Source: a virus. Taken from it: 64,000 nucleotides of DNA. Made by a program: the position numbers and the translations under genes. Every line of letters starts with the position of its first letter. Position 1 is the stretch's first letter. Under the pieces are notes generated by a model, which was given only the letters and a program-made list of their open reading frames with translations, made no database searches and was not told the DNA's origin. Below, piece by piece: positions 9,957 to 19,492 of this stretch. The stretch is taken from positions 29,082 through 93,081 of the IMG/VR virus record IMGVR_UViG_3300037322_000275; one strand, 5' to 3'.

Positions 9957-9988
9957 GCAAGAGTGTAAATCCAGCATTTTTTTCCTAA
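9957..9988 (-). promoter_or_regulatory. Phage promoter, minus strand (TTAGGA-N18-ACTCTTGC)
   Basis: Read on the minus strand: TTAGGA (9988-9983), exactly 18 bases, then ACTCTTGC (9964-9957). It fits the promoter pattern seen seven more times in the window and lies about 30 bases before the start of the 73-residue gene. Confidence 0.65.
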
Positions 9989-10004
9989 ATAACTGTAAGT
10001 TATA

Positions 10005-10559
10005 TTATTCATTGTTTTTTGCAATTAACTTGCACATATTTATAAAATATTCGTTATTATAAATTCTTTTCATCATATTTATATCCTTATGAACCCACTG
10101 TACATTATTTTCAGTATAACCAAGAGAAGAATCTATTCTATCTAAAGAGGCTGTATAAGATTTGTCGGAATTTATTATTGGAAATTTTATTTCCATACCA
10201 CTTAATTTGCATTTTTTGTTTTGAGATAAAAATAAATTCCATGCAAATTCCTTTGTAATTAAAAGATCTACAGAAGATCTTCTTCCTTTTTCTCCAGTTG
10301 CACTTCTTACAATGTGATGGTTCCAAAAACTTCCAGATATTTCTCCAATACCAGACCAATTATTTGATTGGTTTCCTTTTTTGTTAGCACAACCGCAAGA
10401 TATTGTAGATCCTTGTCTTAAATGCGTTAAAAGAACATTAGTTTTATTTCCACATTCACAATGACAAACATACCTGTAATGACCGTTTCTTGTTTTGGAA
10501 TGTTCTTCAATTACTGTTAACTTATTATACACTTGACTAATAGGATTTATCTTTTTCAT
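10005..10559 (-). CDS. HNH homing endonuclease with N-terminal zinc-binding module
   Basis: 184 residues. The N-terminal half carries CHCECGN and SCGCAN cysteine pairs, typical of the DNA-binding module of free-standing phage HNH nucleases. The C-terminal half has CKLSGM followed by ASLDRIDSSLGYTENNVQWV, the HNH core of that family. It has its own promoter (10578-10609) and lies alone between the 73-residue gene and the RNR gene, which fits a mobile gene inserted next to an RNR, a favourite neighbourhood for homing endonucleases. Confidence 0.85.
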   Translation of the reverse strand: MKKINPISQVYNKLTVIEEHSKTRNGHYRYVCHCECGNKTNVLLTHLRQGSTISCGCANKKGNQSNNWSGIGEISGSFWNHHIVRSATGEKGRRSSVDLLITKEFAWNLFLSQNKKCKLSGMEIKFPIINSDKSYTASLDRIDSSLGYTENNVQWVHKDINMMKRIYNNEYFINMCKLIAKNNE

Positions 10560-10577
10560 ATATTATATATTTAACTT

Positions 10578-10609
10578 ACAATATACAAAAAAGATTTCAC
10601 AAATCCTAA
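10578..10609 (-). promoter_or_regulatory. Phage promoter, minus strand (TTAGGA-N18-TATATTGT)
   Basis: Minus-strand TTAGGA (10609-10604), 18 bases, TATATTGT (10585-10578), just upstream of the HNH endonuclease. It is identical in architecture to the other copies. Confidence 0.75.
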
Positions 10610-10644
10610 TTATTTCACATTTATTTTATATGTTACTAGTGTTA

Positions 10645-12507
10645 TTAAATTTCACAACCATTTGGTCCTCCACAAGCTAAGTTATCTGCAAGTACAGTGT
10701 TGTCTTCAATTTCTACAACTTTAGTTAAATCAACATCTTTCAATGTTTTCATCATATTGTCGTATACTTCTTTAGTACAATCTTCAAATGGAGTTTGTTT
10801 ATACGTACCACCATTGTAAGGTAATACAGATAAACCATTATAGTAATCTTTATTTACCCACATCCATTCTCCTACAATTTTCCATTCATCAGGTCTAACA
10901 GATACTGTACATGATACATTATGAGTGTTTTGACCTTTTAAATGACCATTTTTAACCCATTCTTTAGAAATTAATTTTACTCTTTCTAATGAATCAATTG
11001 TAGATTCATATCTTGTTATTGCACCTACAGGAGCTTTCTGAGGAACTGTTATAACAGCTGTTGTTTGAGGACTAAAGTATTCATCTTCAACTAATTCTGG
11101 GTGATTCAAACTTAAATATTGATAAATACTCTCGTTCTTTGCAACCCTCATTCTTCTTAAATAATAATCATTATGCCAAGCATGAATACCTGAAGACGAA
11201 CCTACAACTAAAGATGTAGTTCCTGCAGGTTTTACAGCAGTTGTTCTTGTAGCTTGATTAATATTTAGTTCTAATGCAAGTGCTTTGTTTTGTTCAATAA
11301 CAATTTCAGTAGCTTCTTTATAATTTAGTGTTAAATTATATTCTGAAGCAATACCTGTCATTGACACACCTAATAAAGCATCTTTTTCTGTATTTTTTCT
11401 CCATATATCACGAAGATAATGAAAATCTGTATACGAAGCTTGTAAGGTAGCTATAAAAGAAGCTGCCTGAGCTCTACTGTTTAAGTCTTCTTGAGATTCA
11501 ATATTTGACATATTAATTTCTACAAGATTACAGAATTGATTTGGTCTAAGTGCAATTTCACAACAAGGGTTTGTTCCCCAGTCTTTATCATTAGTTAGAT
11601 AAATTCCTGGTTCACCACTACCTGATGCTTCAATTCTTTCCCAGACCTTATCAAATGTTTTTTTGTCAATTTTATGACGTAGCAACGTAACAGAATTATT
11701 TGAACGACCTCTTTGTGGATTGTTTTCCCACCAATTACCAGCTTTACAATTTAACATTGCATCACTATCTAGATCAAACAAACTAATCATTGCAGCTCTA
11801 CGAATTCCACCTGCTAATACTGCATCTGCAATATGACACTGAATGTCATGACACTGAATATCTGTTAACCTTGTTCCTGTTTCTTTTTCTCTAAGTATTG
11901 CTTCAATTTTAACTAAAGCAATTCTTAAAGGTTCAGGTCCTGGTGCTTTACCACCTGCTGTTACAAGTACTGCGCCCTTAGGTCTAATATCTGATAAATC
12001 AAAGTTTACATGTTGTCTTATACCACCTGTATAAGATTTAAACAACATTTTTATTGCATCTGCCCAACCAATAATACTATCCTGAACAACATATCTTTTA
12101 TTTTTTTGATAATCAGGCAATCTTATCTCTGGTAATTTTTCTATATGATGATTTTGGACACTATATCCCACACCTGTACCACCCAATAGCAAAAACATCG
12201 TTTCACTGAAACTGTGAATGCTATCAACTGGTAAAAAAGCACAATTATAGATTCTTGCATTGTTTAATTCTATTGCTCTACCACCAAACTGCAATGAACG
12301 CATTGAAGGTAGTACCTTTTTTGTTATTACATATTCTTTATAAATTTTTTCAATATTTGATTTAAGTTTTGGATATTTTTTAATATGCATCTTCATGTTT
12401 CTATCTACTAATTCTTCCCAAGTTTCCCTCCTTTCTTTGTGAGGTAAAAACTTTGCGTATTTTGTGTAAATAGTAATTTCTGACAGTATTTTTTTATCTA
12501 ATTCCAA
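10645..12507 (-). CDS. nrdJ: Adenosylcobalamin-dependent (class II) ribonucleotide reductase
   Basis: 620 residues. It reduces ribonucleoside triphosphates or diphosphates to deoxy forms by a B12-generated thiyl radical. Key features: Cys89 in IYNCAF; NPCCE (Cys315/Cys316, Glu317) and Cys326 in FCNL, the radical and general-acid site; the VKPAGTTS motif; and a redox cysteine pair at the extreme C-terminus (Cys612, Cys618 in CGGPNGC), as in RTPR enzymes. No R2 subunit or glycyl-radical activase was seen nearby, consistent with class II. The phage therefore depends on host cobalamin. Confidence 0.93.
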   Translation of the reverse strand: MELDKKILSEITIYTKYAKFLPHKERRETWEELVDRNMKMHIKKYPKLKSNIEKIYKEYVITKKVLPSMRSLQFGGRAIELNNARIYNCAFLPVDSIHSFSETMFLLLGGTGVGYSVQNHHIEKLPEIRLPDYQKNKRYVVQDSIIGWADAIKMLFKSYTGGIRQHVNFDLSDIRPKGAVLVTAGGKAPGPEPLRIALVKIEAILREKETGTRLTDIQCHDIQCHIADAVLAGGIRRAAMISLFDLDSDAMLNCKAGNWWENNPQRGRSNNSVTLLRHKIDKKTFDKVWERIEASGSGEPGIYLTNDKDWGTNPCCEIALRPNQFCNLVEINMSNIESQEDLNSRAQAASFIATLQASYTDFHYLRDIWRKNTEKDALLGVSMTGIASEYNLTLNYKEATEIVIEQNKALALELNINQATRTTAVKPAGTTSLVVGSSSGIHAWHNDYYLRRMRVAKNESIYQYLSLNHPELVEDEYFSPQTTAVITVPQKAPVGAITRYESTIDSLERVKLISKEWVKNGHLKGQNTHNVSCTVSVRPDEWKIVGEWMWVNKDYYNGLSVLPYNGGTYKQTPFEDCTKEVYDNMMKTLKDVDLTKVVEIEDNTVLADNLACGGPNGCEI

Positions 12508-12525
12508 ATATTTTGTTTTAATTTA

Positions 12526-13083
12526 TTATTTTGTGACAACATAGTCACTTTCTCTAAACGTTTCATTTTTGAGTTCTATAAACTCTCCTAATTCTTGATC
12601 TACATTAAGTTTAACTCCTAATCCTAGTTCTATTTCTTTTTTGAGTTTTTCTTCTTTGTATAAAATTTGTTTTAACTTGACTAAAAATTTAATACCTAAC
12701 GGATTGCCAGAATATACTTGTCCCCAAAATCTTAAAATCAGTTGTTTTGCATCTGTTTTAAATTCTGAGTATTTACTGTTTTTTAAACAGTAATATTCAT
12801 GCAAGTATTCTTCTGGAAATTTAAATATATAGAGAACTTTATTTCCTAAATCTATGTTTTTTACAAACAGCTCGTTATTTGTGAGCTTGTTTTCATAATG
12901 TGTAAACTTAGGATCTTTAAAGTTAAATTCATATAGTAAACAAAAACAATCTAAATGCTTGCTTTTTTCAACAAACATATAGGTGTTAATTAAAGACGAC
13001 ATGAATTTTATATCTAAATCTAAAACTTCCGACATCAAAGGTAATAGATACGACTTTGATTTAGTGTATTTTTTTTTATTCAT
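12526..13083 (-). CDS. Conserved unknown protein (185 aa)
   Basis: Mixed helical protein beginning MNKKKYTKSKSY, without signal or membrane segments. Its ATG overlaps the TAA of the PD-(D/E)XK nuclease, so it is translated from the same message and may work with that nuclease. No family was recognised. Confidence 0.75.
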   Translation of the reverse strand: MNKKKYTKSKSYLLPLMSEVLDLDIKFMSSLINTYMFVEKSKHLDCFCLLYEFNFKDPKFTHYENKLTNNELFVKNIDLGNKVLYIFKFPEEYLHEYYCLKNSKYSEFKTDAKQLILRFWGQVYSGNPLGIKFLVKLKQILYKEEKLKKEIELGLGVKLNVDQELGEFIELKNETFRESDYVVTK

Positions 13084-14120
13084 TAATTTACTTCTATAAA
13101 ATCATCATTTAACATTAGGTTTCCATTACTTTGATAAACTTCTTGACTAAAGTCGTAAAGTTTATTTTTCCAATGATAATAAATTAAGTCAAGATTTTCA
13201 TCAAGTCCTTTATATTTATAACCCGCCTTAGTTGTAAAACCATTAATTGCCGCATTATGCCATTTATCACCTATTTCAAATACGTGAGGAACTTTTTCAC
13301 CTCTACCTATGAATATAAATTTAAATGGTGCAAGTTGGTAATTAATTAAATCTAACTTTCTACAAATACTATCAAATGCTTTAACATATACTGCTTCTTG
13401 AAAATAGTAACAATATTTTATAAAACTTTTGGTAAATTCGTCAGCTCTTGAAGATCCTGTCTTAATGTCTTCCATATAAACAATTTTATTTGAATGATCT
13501 ATTGACATTTTGTCAATGATTCCTCTTAATGTAAAATTCTTGTATTCATATGTAAACGTGTATTGATAGTGATTTTCAAAAGTATTGTTGAACAAATGCG
13601 TTGTGTGTTTGTGATTCAGTAATAAACTTACACATTCTTGAGCATCATCATTTTCCCTTTGAGTAACTACAACTTTATCTCTGATTTCAGATTTTATTTT
13701 AACATAATTCCAAAATTCTGGTAAATCAAATTTCTTAATTAAAGTTTCATCTAGTTTGATGTTACTCCAAAAAGCATTATGTTTTACAATCTTTAGAATT
13801 GTTTCTTTATCTGGTACAGTGTCATAGTTTTCTAAAACAATATCACATAACGAACCTAATGTTGCTGTTGGCTTGTTATCATCATAGATAACATATGTTT
13901 CTTTAAAAACATTATTTCCTGTAACTCTATCTACTAATAGATCATCACATAGTGAACCAAACCTTAATCCATTTCCATCTGGATTAGATGGTCTAATTAA
14001 AGCCTTAGGTCCATTTCTATCAAAATCACTAATTCGTGAATAAGAGAGCTTTAAATCAATTTGCTCTTCTTTATTGAGTAATTGACTTAATTTGTTTTCT
14101 TCTGTATTTTCTATTTCCAT
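13083..14120 (-). CDS. PD-(D/E)XK (RecB/Cas4-like) nuclease
   Basis: 345 residues. The core reads FTLRGIIDKMSID ... IVYMEDIKTGS, giving the D...(E/D)xK catalytic pattern. It is followed by QEAVYVKAF, equivalent to the Q-x-x-x-Y motif of RecB-type nucleases. Opening SYSRISDF also matches the N-terminal motif of PDDEXK_1 proteins. A nuclease of this type is widespread in crAss-like phages and probably acts in recombination or end processing. Overlaps both neighbours. Confidence 0.85.
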   Translation of the reverse strand: MEIENTEENKLSQLLNKEEQIDLKLSYSRISDFDRNGPKALIRPSNPDGNGLRFGSLCDDLLVDRVTGNNVFKETYVIYDDNKPTATLGSLCDIVLENYDTVPDKETILKIVKHNAFWSNIKLDETLIKKFDLPEFWNYVKIKSEIRDKVVVTQRENDDAQECVSLLLNHKHTTHLFNNTFENHYQYTFTYEYKNFTLRGIIDKMSIDHSNKIVYMEDIKTGSSRADEFTKSFIKYCYYFQEAVYVKAFDSICRKLDLINYQLAPFKFIFIGRGEKVPHVFEIGDKWHNAAINGFTTKAGYKYKGLDENLDLIYYHWKNKLYDFSQEVYQSNGNLMLNDDFIEVN

Positions 14121-14373
14121 TTATTACAATTAGTTCAATTACAATGTCCATTAAACTATCTATTTTTTTGTACTGAACTATAGATGTACCATTGTCATAT
14201 AGAAACTCTTCTTTTTCTAAACTATTTTCAAATTTTTCATTAATATAATCTAAAAACAAACGAGCTTCATTGTATTTATTATTAATAATATTACCAATAA
14301 ATCTAATGTACTCTTTTTCAGTAAATATAAAAATTGATAACTCTTTAATTCTTTGTAATTGTTTTTTTTTCAT
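14071..14373 (-). CDS. Small unknown protein (100 aa)
   Basis: Lysine- and isoleucine-rich, predicted helical, with MKKKQLQRIKELSI at the N-terminus and a basic C-terminus. It overlaps the nuclease gene start by 50 bases and follows the RusA-like gene by two bases. The position suggests an accessory role in recombination; no family was recognised. Confidence 0.65.
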   Translation of the reverse strand: MKKKQLQRIKELSIFIFTEKEYIRFIGNIINNKYNEARLFLDYINEKFENSLEKEEFLYDNGTSIVQYKKIDSLMDIVIELIVINGNRKYRRKQIKSITQ

Positions 14374-14375
14374 TT

Positions 14376-14816
14376 TTAATTTATTTTAATCCAGACTCCT
14401 GGATTTTCTTTATCAATACTATATGCATTATTTTCTATTTTTAAAGCATAAGGTAAAACACAATCCATATTATCATCATCAATAATATTATGTGCTGTAA
14501 GTAAATCTAAAATAATTTGAACAATATTATGAAAATCAATTTTTCTTCTGCTATCTCTAACAAAATGAAAACCTATTTCTAGAGGTAACACTTTTCCTTT
14601 GATGTTTTTTTCAAACTGTGTTCTCAATTGTTCAATTAAGTTAGGTCTATTTACGTAACCCTTTACTTCTTGTTTACTTGAAGAATACGATTGTATTCCT
14701 AATTTTGTAATGTAAGCTTTAGAAGTCTTAGACATAAAACTCCCACGACTTGTGTTTATTCTGCTATTTTTTGAAGATGGTACATTAAAAGGTATCCATA
14801 TTAAGTTGTCATTCAT
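14376..14816 (-). CDS. RusA-family Holliday-junction resolvase
   Basis: 146 residues. It begins with the family's PFNVPSSKNSR motif. Acidic catalytic residues appear in SRRKIDFHNIVQIILDLL followed by NIIDDDNM, matching the D...D spacing of RusA. It probably cleaves four-way junctions before packaging. It is the first gene after the promoter at 14840-14871. Confidence 0.88.
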   Translation of the reverse strand: MNDNLIWIPFNVPSSKNSRINTSRGSFMSKTSKAYITKLGIQSYSSSKQEVKGYVNRPNLIEQLRTQFEKNIKGKVLPLEIGFHFVRDSRRKIDFHNIVQIILDLLTAHNIIDDDNMDCVLPYALKIENNAYSIDKENPGVWIKIN

Positions 14817-14839
14817 ACTGATTATTATTATATTTCTAC

Positions 14840-14871
14840 AAATATAATCAATATAAATGACAATTCCTAAT
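14840..14871 (-). promoter_or_regulatory. Phage promoter, minus strand (TTAGGA-N18-TATATTTG)
   Basis: Minus-strand TTAGGA (14871-14866), 18 bases, TATATTTG (14847-14840), followed by TAGAAA. The predicted start is about 15-20 bases before the rusA-like ATG, giving a short A-rich leader. Best-scoring copy on the minus strand. Confidence 0.8.
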
Positions 14872-14885
14872 ATTTAATGACTTAA

Positions 14886-15572
14886 TTACCAGATAATTTC
14901 TCTAATACCGTCAGATCTTAATATACTGTTTACTTGATTAAAAATATTGTTTGTATTACAAAGTTCTTTTTCAGTATTTTCAAAAACATAGTGTTTCTTA
15001 TTGTCAATGTACTTTTTAAAATGTTCATTACCTTGTTCTAAAAACAAAAATACAATGTTTTCTTTTTCTTCATTAATTGTGTATATAAACTGTCTTACAA
15101 AGTTTTTCCAATATTCAGAATGATCTTCACCAAATTTCCATGTTAAAGAAGTATTTAGCATTAGAACACCTTGGTTAGCCCACCATTTCATAGTATTGTC
15201 AAATTCCTGTGTGTCTTCATAAACTGTATCATTTACACAATTTATGATTTTTTTGTTTATGTCAGGAATTATTTGATTTAAATGTACATCAGAAACACCA
15301 TAAGCTAAACCGTTTGTTAAATATGTAGGTCTTAAACCAAAACATACAACTTTTAGTTTATCAAAAGGAGTTTTTCTAAAACAATTAAACAACTCTTCTT
15401 TCTTTGGATACACATTAACATGATTTTTGTAATATTCATCTATAAAGACAGCAAGATTATTCATATAAGAAGTACAAAGAAGATTTTTAGACAACGGTTT
15501 TGCCCAATCTTTCAGCAGTACACTGTAATTTGATTTAAATACAGAAGTTTCTAATTTGTGTTCTATTTCCAT
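14886..15572 (-). CDS. Uracil-DNA glycosylase homologue with altered active site
   Basis: 228 residues. The family-1 UDG scaffold is recognisable: VVCFGLRPTYLTNGLAYG aligns with the water-activating and uracil-binding loops, GVLMLNTSLT (135-144) with the LLLNxxLT strand, and FLFLEQGNEHFKKYI with the WG...AQ region. The catalytic loop GQDPYH is replaced by GLRPTY (79-84), losing the general-base Asp. The HPSPLS DNA-intercalation loop is replaced by ENTEKE (198-203). The protein is therefore probably not a working glycosylase. It may bind DNA or uracil, or act as a structural cofactor. UDG-like genes are common in crAss-like phages. Confidence 0.8.
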   Translation of the reverse strand: MEIEHKLETSVFKSNYSVLLKDWAKPLSKNLLCTSYMNNLAVFIDEYYKNHVNVYPKKEELFNCFRKTPFDKLKVVCFGLRPTYLTNGLAYGVSDVHLNQIIPDINKKIINCVNDTVYEDTQEFDNTMKWWANQGVLMLNTSLTWKFGEDHSEYWKNFVRQFIYTINEEKENIVFLFLEQGNEHFKKYIDNKKHYVFENTEKELCNTNNIFNQVNSILRSDGIREIIW

Positions 15573-15580
15573 AATTAATA

Positions 15581-17419
15581 TTAAATTGTTTCAGAGTCTA
15601 AAGCTAGTGGAGAATCAACAAAAAGTGATGCTGCTTGATCTGAAAAACCCATAGAAACTAAAGAAGTTTTTCTGGATTTTTGAGATTTCGCACTACTTTG
15701 TATGTAGGACGTGAACTCATCACTTTCTAATGGTTCATTAGTATTTAAAGATTGTTTAGGATCATAAATACCTGTAAAAAAGTTATTATCTTTTTTACGA
15801 ACTTCTGTAGGTGTTTCATATCCTGTAGATTTTTCATAATTTAAACCTATAAATCCAATATAATCAGAACCCTTTGAAGAAATATAATTTGAATAATCTG
15901 TTTTAGAATAAAAATCTTTAGAGTCTTTCCAATTAATAAGTCCTCCATTTTTTATTTTTGATTCATCACCAAGGACAAGTCCATGTTTGTTTTGTGATTC
16001 TGTGGAAATTCTTCTGTTCTGCAAGTATTTAAAAAGTGATTTTCTTAAATAACTTTTTGCAATACCATTAGACAAAGAAATATCTATAATTGAAAATATA
16101 CCTTTTCTTCCGTCAAAAAAGTTTTTATCTTCTAAAATCTGATTTTGATATTTTTTTACAAAATTAACTAGAATAGAATTTAACAAAATAAAACTTATAA
16201 TTTTGTCTATATCATATGTTGGTGTATGAATTCTAAATTCAATTGTTGTTTTGTTTCCAAAAATTAAAGGAATCAAGTTGTGTATGTGATATCTTGTATG
16301 CACATTCCATTTTTGAGAACCTTGTGGATCTCTTGGATGAACAGATACATTATCTAAGTTACAACCTACCTCATTAAAACTTTGACCTTCTGACAAATAT
16401 TGATATAAAACATTAAAGTTTTGATCAATGTTTGTTGGCGTAATTTGAGTATCTAATTTAGAAACTAAAGAATACGCAGGATAAGGTGCAGAATAGTTCT
16501 TGTTTTTTAAACCAAAGTTATACTTTTTGTAGATTGGAAAATAAGAAAACATTTCATCTTGTATTTCACAAGTAAACTTAAAAAATGCAAGAATAAATTC
16601 CTTTGTTCTTGGTATGTTTCCTAAATGTAAATGTAAGGAACAAGTGTCATCAAATGTTGTTTTTTCATTTAAGATTTCTAATTGGTCAACAACTGTTTGA
16701 AGACCTTTTTCACCTCTTAATGGAATTGTAACATATTCAATACCTGAAATAGAACCATCTCTTAAGGGAATTAGTCCTACTCTATCTGTAATTCTTTTAG
16801 GTATAAATCCTTTAACTGTCTCAAATTCTAAACCAAAACTTAAATCTTCTAAAACATTTCCATATTTTTTGATATCTTCTGAAATAACACCATCATACAA
16901 GTTGTTATAAATCTCTGAATAATGAGAAATAAGACCCTTTGAGTCATAAGGTAAACTTGTCTTATATTCAGATCTTGGTGTTGAAATTCTTCCAAATTCT
17001 CTTGCTTGTAATCTAGAAATGTGGTAGAAGTTACCATCTGCAAGTCTTTCTCTATAGAAATTATTGTTTTTTAAGGAATCCGCATCAAACAGTAATTTTT
17101 GTTCTCCGTTTTCTAACGTTATCACAGATAGTGTTTCTTCTTGTTTAAAGTAACCTTCAACTAAAGAACCGTCTTCATTCACACAAACAATACCTTTTGT
17201 TAAGTGAGGTGTTAAAACGTCGTAACTGTTGATTGTAAAGTTATAGACAATAGAATCAACACCTAAAATTCGATACTTGTTTTTTACTAAATAACAATCT
17301 CCTGAATTTTCAATTAATGGGTCTCCTACTTTGTAGTAGTTTCCATTAATAAGTCTACAGTCTTGTGCTAATTCAGTATTTCCTAGAGGTGTAATCACTC
17401 TCTTTTGTTTATCTTTCAT
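15581..17419 (-). CDS. Amidoligase (COOH-NH2 ligase) family protein
   Basis: About 612 residues from the ATG at 17419; an in-frame start at 17497 would overlap the upstream gene. After about 190 residues of unknown sequence the domain begins with FGLEFETVKG, then LRDGSISGIEYVTIPLRG and CSLHLHLGN (near residue 261). These acidic and histidine motifs are those of the glutamine-synthetase-like amidoligase superfamily, which joins carboxyl and amino groups with ATP. A serine/lysine-rich tail follows. It is the last of nine amide-metabolism genes in a row. Confidence 0.8.
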   Translation of the reverse strand: MKDKQKRVITPLGNTELAQDCRLINGNYYKVGDPLIENSGDCYLVKNKYRILGVDSIVYNFTINSYDVLTPHLTKGIVCVNEDGSLVEGYFKQEETLSVITLENGEQKLLFDADSLKNNNFYRERLADGNFYHISRLQAREFGRISTPRSEYKTSLPYDSKGLISHYSEIYNNLYDGVISEDIKKYGNVLEDLSFGLEFETVKGFIPKRITDRVGLIPLRDGSISGIEYVTIPLRGEKGLQTVVDQLEILNEKTTFDDTCSLHLHLGNIPRTKEFILAFFKFTCEIQDEMFSYFPIYKKYNFGLKNKNYSAPYPAYSLVSKLDTQITPTNIDQNFNVLYQYLSEGQSFNEVGCNLDNVSVHPRDPQGSQKWNVHTRYHIHNLIPLIFGNKTTIEFRIHTPTYDIDKIISFILLNSILVNFVKKYQNQILEDKNFFDGRKGIFSIIDISLSNGIAKSYLRKSLFKYLQNRRISTESQNKHGLVLGDESKIKNGGLINWKDSKDFYSKTDYSNYISSKGSDYIGFIGLNYEKSTGYETPTEVRKKDNNFFTGIYDPKQSLNTNEPLESDEFTSYIQSSAKSQKSRKTSLVSMGFSDQAASLFVDSPLALDSETI

Positions 17420-17439
17420 ACTTTTTAGTAAGTTTTTTA

Positions 17440-19470
17440 TTATTTTAATATAAGTGACGAAATACAATCTACAATTTGTTCTAGTATAACTATACATTCT
17501 TGTGCTTTTTCGTTTTCTCGGTAATCTTGTAAAGACTTCTTTAAATCTATTATTTCTTGAATAGGCTCTGTTAGAGATTCTCCAATTAATTCCAGTATAA
17601 AGTCATCCGTTTCTTTATTATTGTTAATCTCAGTACTTCCTGAGTCATGTAAACTTTTTAGGAAAGCTTCATCGTTTTGAGCAAGAACTTCTTTCTTTTC
17701 TATTTCATTTTCTTTAACAGTAATTGTTTCTTCAATTGTCAAAATGTTATTTATTGCTTTTTTTATTATAGGATTTTCTTTAGCAAAACTAATTGGAAGT
17801 TGAATCACACTTGCTTCTTTCTTTATAAAAGGAAATTTAACATCTTCTCTGATTACAATTTTGGTAAGTATACCTTTTTCAATAGAATATATTTTTTCAC
17901 CACCTAAATAACAAACACCACCATTTAATGTGTTTGCAGGTTCACCATTAAACAAGATTTTAGATTCTGCACTTGTCTTGTCATTACCTTTGGTAATGTT
18001 AATAACAGGATGTTTTGAAACATAAGAAAGTTCTCTAAAACTTAAATACTCACCAGCTTTTAAAATTGCTTTTTTGTGATGCATTACAGAATAATCAATT
18101 GCAGATTTCATCATAACACCTTCAACAAAATAAAAATATGCAGGATTCTTAGATCCATTTTTGTAAGGAATAAAGTCTGTACTTTCTGTTTTTACAGCAT
18201 TAAATGAGTTTTTTTCTGCATTAAAGAATAAACCTTTGTACCATTCAATTTCTTTATCTGCATTAGATATTGTTTGAGAAATGTGTTTAAAACCAAAGTT
18301 TTTAATGTAAGTGTAAATTCCATTTATACTGTGTCCATTTGAATAGTATCTAAATTTATTAAAGTAAATACGTGAACCATAATCTGAAGTATCTTTTATT
18401 GTTTTTTCGTTGTGAATATTCAAGTCATTTTCAGATCTTAAAGAAGGAAAGTTTTGAACGTATTCGTTTCTTTTGTTTGCTCTAGCATTGTTGTAATTAA
18501 CAGAATCATTGTAACCATCGTTATCATAAAATCTTTCATCACAATGACTGAAGTTTTGATTTAAATTTGTAGGTGCCTTATAATTAGCATACGTTTGATT
18601 TTGTGTTATTTTTTCTCTACTAATTTTCCAAGTCTGTGCTTCTTTAAAATTACCATCAGTAACACAATAAACAACATTGTTTTCAATCTGAAATGAATTT
18701 TTATCATCAGCACCAATTGCTTGTAAACTATCTAAAAGTGAAGAAACAAACATGTTGTTTTTAGACTTTAAATAAACACACAAAGGTCTTTCTAGCTCTA
18801 CTTTAGAATGCATGTAATCGTATTCCTTTGAAGCACCTGAAAATAAGTAAATTTTATTAGGTGCTGCAGTATAAGACCACACTAATGCTGCAGTTCCAAC
18901 GTAGTCACTTAACACTCTAAAGTTTTGTTCTTTGTAAAGAATTTCAAGTAATACTTCACTATCTATTTTATCTCTTGTACTAACAGGAGTGCTGTAGTTG
19001 TCTATTTCCTTTAACTCTATATTATACTTTTCAGCAAGTTCTTTATGATTCTTTAAAGTTCCATTATGTACACCTACAAATGCATATCCTCTATTGTGTT
19101 CCAGTTCACCAAAACCAAAGGGATGTGCATTATTTAAAGATATCGCATGTCCTGCACTTGCTTGTCTTGTATGACCTATAATGGTTGGAAAGTGTTTAGG
19201 TTTTAAATTTCTGTTTTTTATAAAATCTGTATAAAGTTTATCTTGGTTTACACCATGATGTATTTCACCATCAAAAGTCACACCACATGAATTTTTACCT
19301 CGTTCTACATTATATATTCCTAGAATATTGAATTCAGAAGTAGATATTGAACTTGGCAATTTTGTTGCTTGTGCAAAAATTCCACAGTTTAACGTTAAAT
19401 GTCTTGTTTTTGAAAACAAGTTTATCAAGATTTGTAAGAATGCAAATATTATTATTCCAAGTATTATCAT
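17440..19470 (-). CDS. Class II glutamine amidotransferase with N-terminal hydrophobic segment
   Basis: 676 residues. NCGIFA places the N-terminal-nucleophile cysteine at position 29, followed by GHTRQAS, HPFGFG and VHNGTL, the GATase II glutaminase signatures. Most relatives start MCG. Here the only ATG adds about 28 residues dominated by a membrane-type helix (MIILGIIIFAFLQILINLF), so activity should need cleavage before Cys29. This would resemble a propeptide or a membrane-released enzyme. Residues from about 240 on are not recognised and may hold the acceptor domain. It should supply ammonia from glutamine to a neighbouring ligase. Confidence 0.82.
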   Translation of the reverse strand: MIILGIIIFAFLQILINLFSKTRHLTLNCGIFAQATKLPSSISTSEFNILGIYNVERGKNSCGVTFDGEIHHGVNQDKLYTDFIKNRNLKPKHFPTIIGHTRQASAGHAISLNNAHPFGFGELEHNRGYAFVGVHNGTLKNHKELAEKYNIELKEIDNYSTPVSTRDKIDSEVLLEILYKEQNFRVLSDYVGTAALVWSYTAAPNKIYLFSGASKEYDYMHSKVELERPLCVYLKSKNNMFVSSLLDSLQAIGADDKNSFQIENNVVYCVTDGNFKEAQTWKISREKITQNQTYANYKAPTNLNQNFSHCDERFYDNDGYNDSVNYNNARANKRNEYVQNFPSLRSENDLNIHNEKTIKDTSDYGSRIYFNKFRYYSNGHSINGIYTYIKNFGFKHISQTISNADKEIEWYKGLFFNAEKNSFNAVKTESTDFIPYKNGSKNPAYFYFVEGVMMKSAIDYSVMHHKKAILKAGEYLSFRELSYVSKHPVINITKGNDKTSAESKILFNGEPANTLNGGVCYLGGEKIYSIEKGILTKIVIREDVKFPFIKKEASVIQLPISFAKENPIIKKAINNILTIEETITVKENEIEKKEVLAQNDEAFLKSLHDSGSTEINNNKETDDFILELIGESLTEPIQEIIDLKKSLQDYRENEKAQECIVILEQIVDCISSLILK

Positions 19471-19492
19471 TGTTTTTTATTTTTATTTATTT

